64,000 bases of DNA from Pseudomonas grandcourensis (lineage in GTDB: Bacteria; Pseudomonadota; Gammaproteobacteria; Pseudomonadales; Pseudomonadaceae), in contig NZ_CP150919.1 of the NCBI RefSeq assembly GCF_039909015.1, forward strand, positions 4,750,501 through 4,814,500, given 5' to 3'. The notes under the pieces are model-generated. The model was not told where the DNA came from, ran no database searches, and saw only the letters and a program-made list of their open reading frames with translations. This document shows, piece after piece, positions 61,385 to 64,000 of the stretch; within the stretch, counting starts at the first letter, position 1, and every line of letters begins with the position of its first letter. A program made the position numbers and the translations under genes.

Positions 61385-61573
61385 TTACTTCCTGACCGGT
61401 GCTGTCACCTTGGGTAAGAATTTACCCTTCAATACCCGGCACGCCCTGGTCTTGATCTTGTCGACCTCAGTCTGGTCCTCGCCGAAACTGGCCACATACT
61501 GGGTCTGGCCACAGCGCACGGAGTTGTTGATCGGAAATTCTGCGCCATCGTCCTCGATATACGGATCAGCCAT
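61385..61573 (-). CDS. Small conserved hypothetical protein
   Basis: A 62-residue protein (MADPYIEDDGAEFPINNSV ... CRVLKGKFLPKVTAPVRK) with two cysteines, CGQTQYVASFGEDQTEVD in the middle. ATG 61573 has GGGGTGAAGAG upstream, and a strong terminator follows the stop, both supporting a real gene. Family not recognised. Confidence 0.68.
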   Translation of the reverse strand: MADPYIEDDGAEFPINNSVRCGQTQYVASFGEDQTEVDKIKTRACRVLKGKFLPKVTAPVRK

Positions 61574-61719
61574 CTCTTCACCCCTTTCAAAAAGCGCGAC
61601 CGACACCGGCAAGCCCTTTGCCTGAAAGAATATCGATCGCCAAGGTTTTTCAGACTAGCCGGTCACTAACGGACCTGCCGTTCTGATTTCCTCGTGACCG
61701 ACGAATGGCTTCTCACCTT

Positions 61720-62040
61720 TCACCTCAATTTGACCGCCGTCCCGGTCACAAACACCACGACCATCCCGCCCTTGCCGGCCGGCATGCTGATCTCATAATC
61801 AAGCCCGACTACCGCGTCCGCCTGAAGCGCCTGTGCCCGTTCCTTGATCTCATCGGTGGCCTGAATGCGTGCTTCCTTCAACGCTCGCTCCAGTGTCTGG
61901 GAGCGCCCGCCGAAAAAGTCGCGCATCCCGGCAAACACGTCGCGGACAACGTTGATCCCTTGCACCGACTCGGCGCTGACAATATCCAGGTAGGCGGTAA
62001 TTTGCCGACCTTCGACGGAGTGGGTTGTGGTGATGATCAT
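61720..62040 (-). CDS. ybjQ: YbjQ (UPF0145) family protein
   Basis: A 106-residue protein of the YbjQ/DUF74 heavy-metal-binding-like family, with the stretch AVVGLDYEISMPAGKGGMVVVFVTGTAVKL. Function is not established. Its ATG overlaps the stop of the serine hydrolase by four bases, so both are translated together. Confidence 0.85.
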   Translation of the reverse strand: MIITTTHSVEGRQITAYLDIVSAESVQGINVVRDVFAGMRDFFGGRSQTLERALKEARIQATDEIKERAQALQADAVVGLDYEISMPAGKGGMVVVFVTGTAVKLR

Positions 62041-63380
62041 GGGTGTTCCTTCCTGTTCAGAAATTCAGCCAACGCATCAAACGCCGGCAAAGTGACGGGA
62101 TCATTGGCCGAGTTGCTGGCCACCGGATGGGATGCGTAGCGGACGATGACCATTTCGGCCTTCGGGTCGACATAGATGCGCTGCCCATGAACCCCACGCG
62201 CCATGAACGCCCCGCCCTCCTTGTCCGTCACCCACCACATCGACCGGTAACTCCAGTCTTTGAGCAATGTGTACCCCGCCTTGGCGAAAGCCTGCCTATC
62301 ACCGCCGCCACGGATATCGTCGATCACTGCCTCTGGCACGATCTGCTGGCCGTTGAACCGACCGCCGTTACGCAACATCTCGCCAAAACGCGCCAGATCC
62401 CGCAACCCCGTATTCAAGCCACCACCGGCGAACGGCGTGCCGATGGAGTCCACGGTGAAATAGGCGTCCTGTTCGGCACCCAACCGGCTCCAGATGTTCT
62501 CCGACAGCAGTTGCGCAACATTGCGGCCGGTGGCGCGGGCAATGACCCAGCCCAACACATCGGTGTTGACGGTTTTGTAGGCGAACGCTTTGCCGTGCTC
62601 GCCTTGCGGTTGCACTGTCTGCAAAAACTCGTAGTAACTGCGAGGGCCTTCATAACCCTTGGGCTTGGGCAACGGGTTGCCTGCCCTGGCATGGGCCCAG
62701 ACCTCGGCGTTCGGGTCTGCGTAGTCTTCGCTGTATTTGAGGCCCGTGGTCATGTCGAGCACCTGCCGCACCGTGGCGCTGCCAAACGCAGAATCCGTCA
62801 GCTCAGGTACATACTCGGCAACCCGCTTGTCAGCATCGATGCGCCCCTGCGCCACCAACATGGCACCCAGCGTTCCGACCACGGACTTGGTCACTGACAT
62901 CGCCGCGTGCTGACCGTCCGGCTTCAACACGCCGAAGTAACGTTCGTAGACAACTTTCCCGCGGTGCATCACCACAATGCCATCGGTGTACGTGGCCGCG
63001 AGGGATTGCTCCCAGGTCATAGGCGCCTTGGCGCCAAGGGGGACGAAACTGATCCCGTCGATCTCTTTGCGCAGCACTGTCTCCAGTGGAACCGGAGCAC
63101 CCAGGCCGCGCGAAACGTTGATCGTCGGCATCAGTTGCCGGAAATTCGAAACACTCCAGCGCATTGCCGGGAACTGGAAATAGCTGCCGTCTTCAAATCG
63201 CACGGTGCGATCGGCAGGGGGTGGAGAACCGACCATCCACCCGAGTCTGGCCGGGTCACTGGCTTCAGCGTCGGGAAAAGTTGCAGGGGCGGATGCGAGG
63301 GCCAGTGATGACTTGGCAACAAACGACACAGCCGCGATGAGCCTGGCTGCGCCGCGAAAACTGGCACGAGGATGGGGCAT
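62037..63380 (-). CDS. Beta-lactamase-family serine hydrolase
   Basis: A 447-residue exported hydrolase of the class C beta-lactamase/esterase fold. Signal-like N-terminus (AARLIAAVSFVAKSSLALA). The catalytic SxxK is S162-V-T-K165, and tyrosine in FAYKTVNTD corresponds to the second motif. The same fold includes 6-aminohexanoate-dimer hydrolase and esterases; a true beta-lactamase is less likely. ATG 63380 is the best start; 19 upstream codons do not fit a signal peptide. Confidence 0.84.
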   Translation of the reverse strand: MPHPRASFRGAARLIAAVSFVAKSSLALASAPATFPDAEASDPARLGWMVGSPPPADRTVRFEDGSYFQFPAMRWSVSNFRQLMPTINVSRGLGAPVPLETVLRKEIDGISFVPLGAKAPMTWEQSLAATYTDGIVVMHRGKVVYERYFGVLKPDGQHAAMSVTKSVVGTLGAMLVAQGRIDADKRVAEYVPELTDSAFGSATVRQVLDMTTGLKYSEDYADPNAEVWAHARAGNPLPKPKGYEGPRSYYEFLQTVQPQGEHGKAFAYKTVNTDVLGWVIARATGRNVAQLLSENIWSRLGAEQDAYFTVDSIGTPFAGGGLNTGLRDLARFGEMLRNGGRFNGQQIVPEAVIDDIRGGGDRQAFAKAGYTLLKDWSYRSMWWVTDKEGGAFMARGVHGQRIYVDPKAEMVIVRYASHPVASNSANDPVTLPAFDALAEFLNRKEHP

Positions 63381-63494
63381 GATGTCGATTCCGTTCGAAG
63401 AGTTTGCGCAGTCTAACAGCCGGGCCTGCCAGGTCACTGCCAGTGCGGTAGACGCCTCTTGTTTCTTACTTGCCGAAAATCAAACGCCTAAAAC

Positions 63495-63532
63495 ACAAAA
63501 CCCCCGGTTTCTTTCGAAACCAGGGGTTTTGT
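63495..63532 (-). terminator. Terminator of the tRNA-Ser gene
   Basis: ACAAAACCCCCGGTTTC pairs with GAAACCAGGGGTTTTGT around a short loop, with T run on the minus strand. Confidence 0.85.
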
Positions 63533-63544
63533 TTACATCGAATG

Positions 63545-63634
63545 TGGCGGTGAAGGAGAGATTCGAACTCTCGATACAGTTTCCTGTATACACACTTTCC
63601 AGGCGTGCTCCTTAAGCCACTCGGACACTTCACC
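63545..63634 (-). tRNA. tRNA-Ser(GGA)
   Basis: The minus strand folds as a 90-base tRNA including the encoded CCA. The acceptor stem is GGTGAAG / CTTCACC. The anticodon loop is CTGGAAA inside CACGC/GTGTG, anticodon GGA. The long variable arm (TATACAG ... CTGTAT) is typical of serine tRNA. T-loop TTCGAAT closes the cloverleaf. Confidence 0.95.
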
Positions 63635-63941
63635 GTATCTCTTCAAACAAGTTCTGTCTGTCGAGGCGCGCTAATGTAGTCGAAAGCTTTTCCGATGGCA
63701 AATATTTTTTCAGAATTTTCATGCGGTTAACGCGATTCAGCGTTTCTGGTCGTTCCGGGCCATGGCAAACCGGCCAATCTCCGGCTTCGTGCCCTCTTCT
63801 ATATAGAGGGGAATACGCGGCAGGCACGGCGGGCTACGCCTGGCGGGCGGGCAGAGGGTGACTGGCGAGTCAGTCACGGCGCTTTACCTGGCTTGCGGCG
63901 GTGGGTAACGTCTGCCCAACTTTATTGAAAGGAATAGCGTC
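63635..63941. other. Intergenic region before the crotonase gene
   Basis: 307 bases. Two palindromes are seen: CCCTCT/AGAGGG at 63792-63810 and GTGACTG/CAGTCAC at 63858-63877. The first part must contain the tRNA promoter on the minus strand. No gene recognised. Confidence 0.5.
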
Positions 63942-64000
63942 ATGAGTGAGTTGATTTCCTACCATCTCGAAGACGGTATCGCGACCCTGACCTTGAGCAA
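63942..64000 (+). CDS. Enoyl-CoA hydratase/isomerase family protein (start only)
   Basis: Only 19 complete codons lie in the window (MSELISYHLEDGIATLTLS). The form, a short strand then GIATLTLS, is the typical N-terminus of crotonase-family enzymes that hydrate or isomerise acyl-CoA thioesters. GAAAGGA precedes the ATG by about eight bases. The rest is outside the window, so the exact reaction cannot be told. Confidence 0.7.
   Translation, partial: MSELISYHLEDGIATLTLS

Overview
The window is chromosomal DNA of a fluorescent-group Pseudomonas. The evidence is the oprF-sigX-cmpX-crfX-cmaX block, the rmf-pyrD and dacB-rlmKL neighbourhoods, the nasST / nasA-kinase / nirBD-nitrate reductase-cobA order, the prp operon of the AcnD/PrpF type, high GC, and three families of short palindromic (REP) repeats between genes.

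Layout. 1-5526: end of the xanthine dehydrogenase operon (xdhB end, xdhC, guaD), a GntR regulator and a BenE-type permease. 5545-14488: housekeeping genes (yggL, dacB, a CHASE/PAS/GGDEF diguanylate cyclase, rlmKL, rmf, pyrD). 14583-26332: a complete nitrate assimilation block. nasS-nasT, nasA (with a PP2C-kinase fusion) and nirB-nirD-nitrate reductase-cobA each begin with a sigma-54 promoter, two hairpins with A1/G4 six-base loops (NasT/ANTAR targets) and an intrinsic terminator. Nitrogen limitation would start transcription and nitrate, through NasS-NasT, would let it pass the terminator. 26351-31961: OprF, SigX and the envelope genes, RraA and an alpha/beta hydrolase. 32159-35527: divergent ppsA and ppsR. 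35602-42436: methylcitrate operon (GntR regulator, prpB, prpC, acnD, prpF). 42734-45797: aspartic-protease-like / inactive transglutaminase-7TM / ATP-grasp operon. 46033-49055: pabB, thrH, cysH. 49602-51928: NCS1 permease and a hydantoin-racemase-like enzyme. 52044-55447: LysR gene split by an IS3-family insertion, next to a divergent short-chain dehydrogenase. 55588-63380: HAD phosphatase, orphan RHS protein with a shortened tip, small glycine-zipper proteins, YbjQ, serine hydrolase. 63545-63634: tRNA-Ser(GGA); the window ends in the start of a crotonase gene.

The strongest observation is the set of three matched sigma-54 plus ANTAR-hairpin plus terminator leaders, including one in front of nasST itself, which predicts that the regulator controls its own mRNA. 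Also notable are the exactly reconstructable LysR gene around the insertion sequence, a racemase homologue with only one of the two catalytic cysteines, a shared ATTGT-NN-ACAAT type palindrome near three catabolic loci, and an RHS tip that stops just after a cholera-toxin-like motif.
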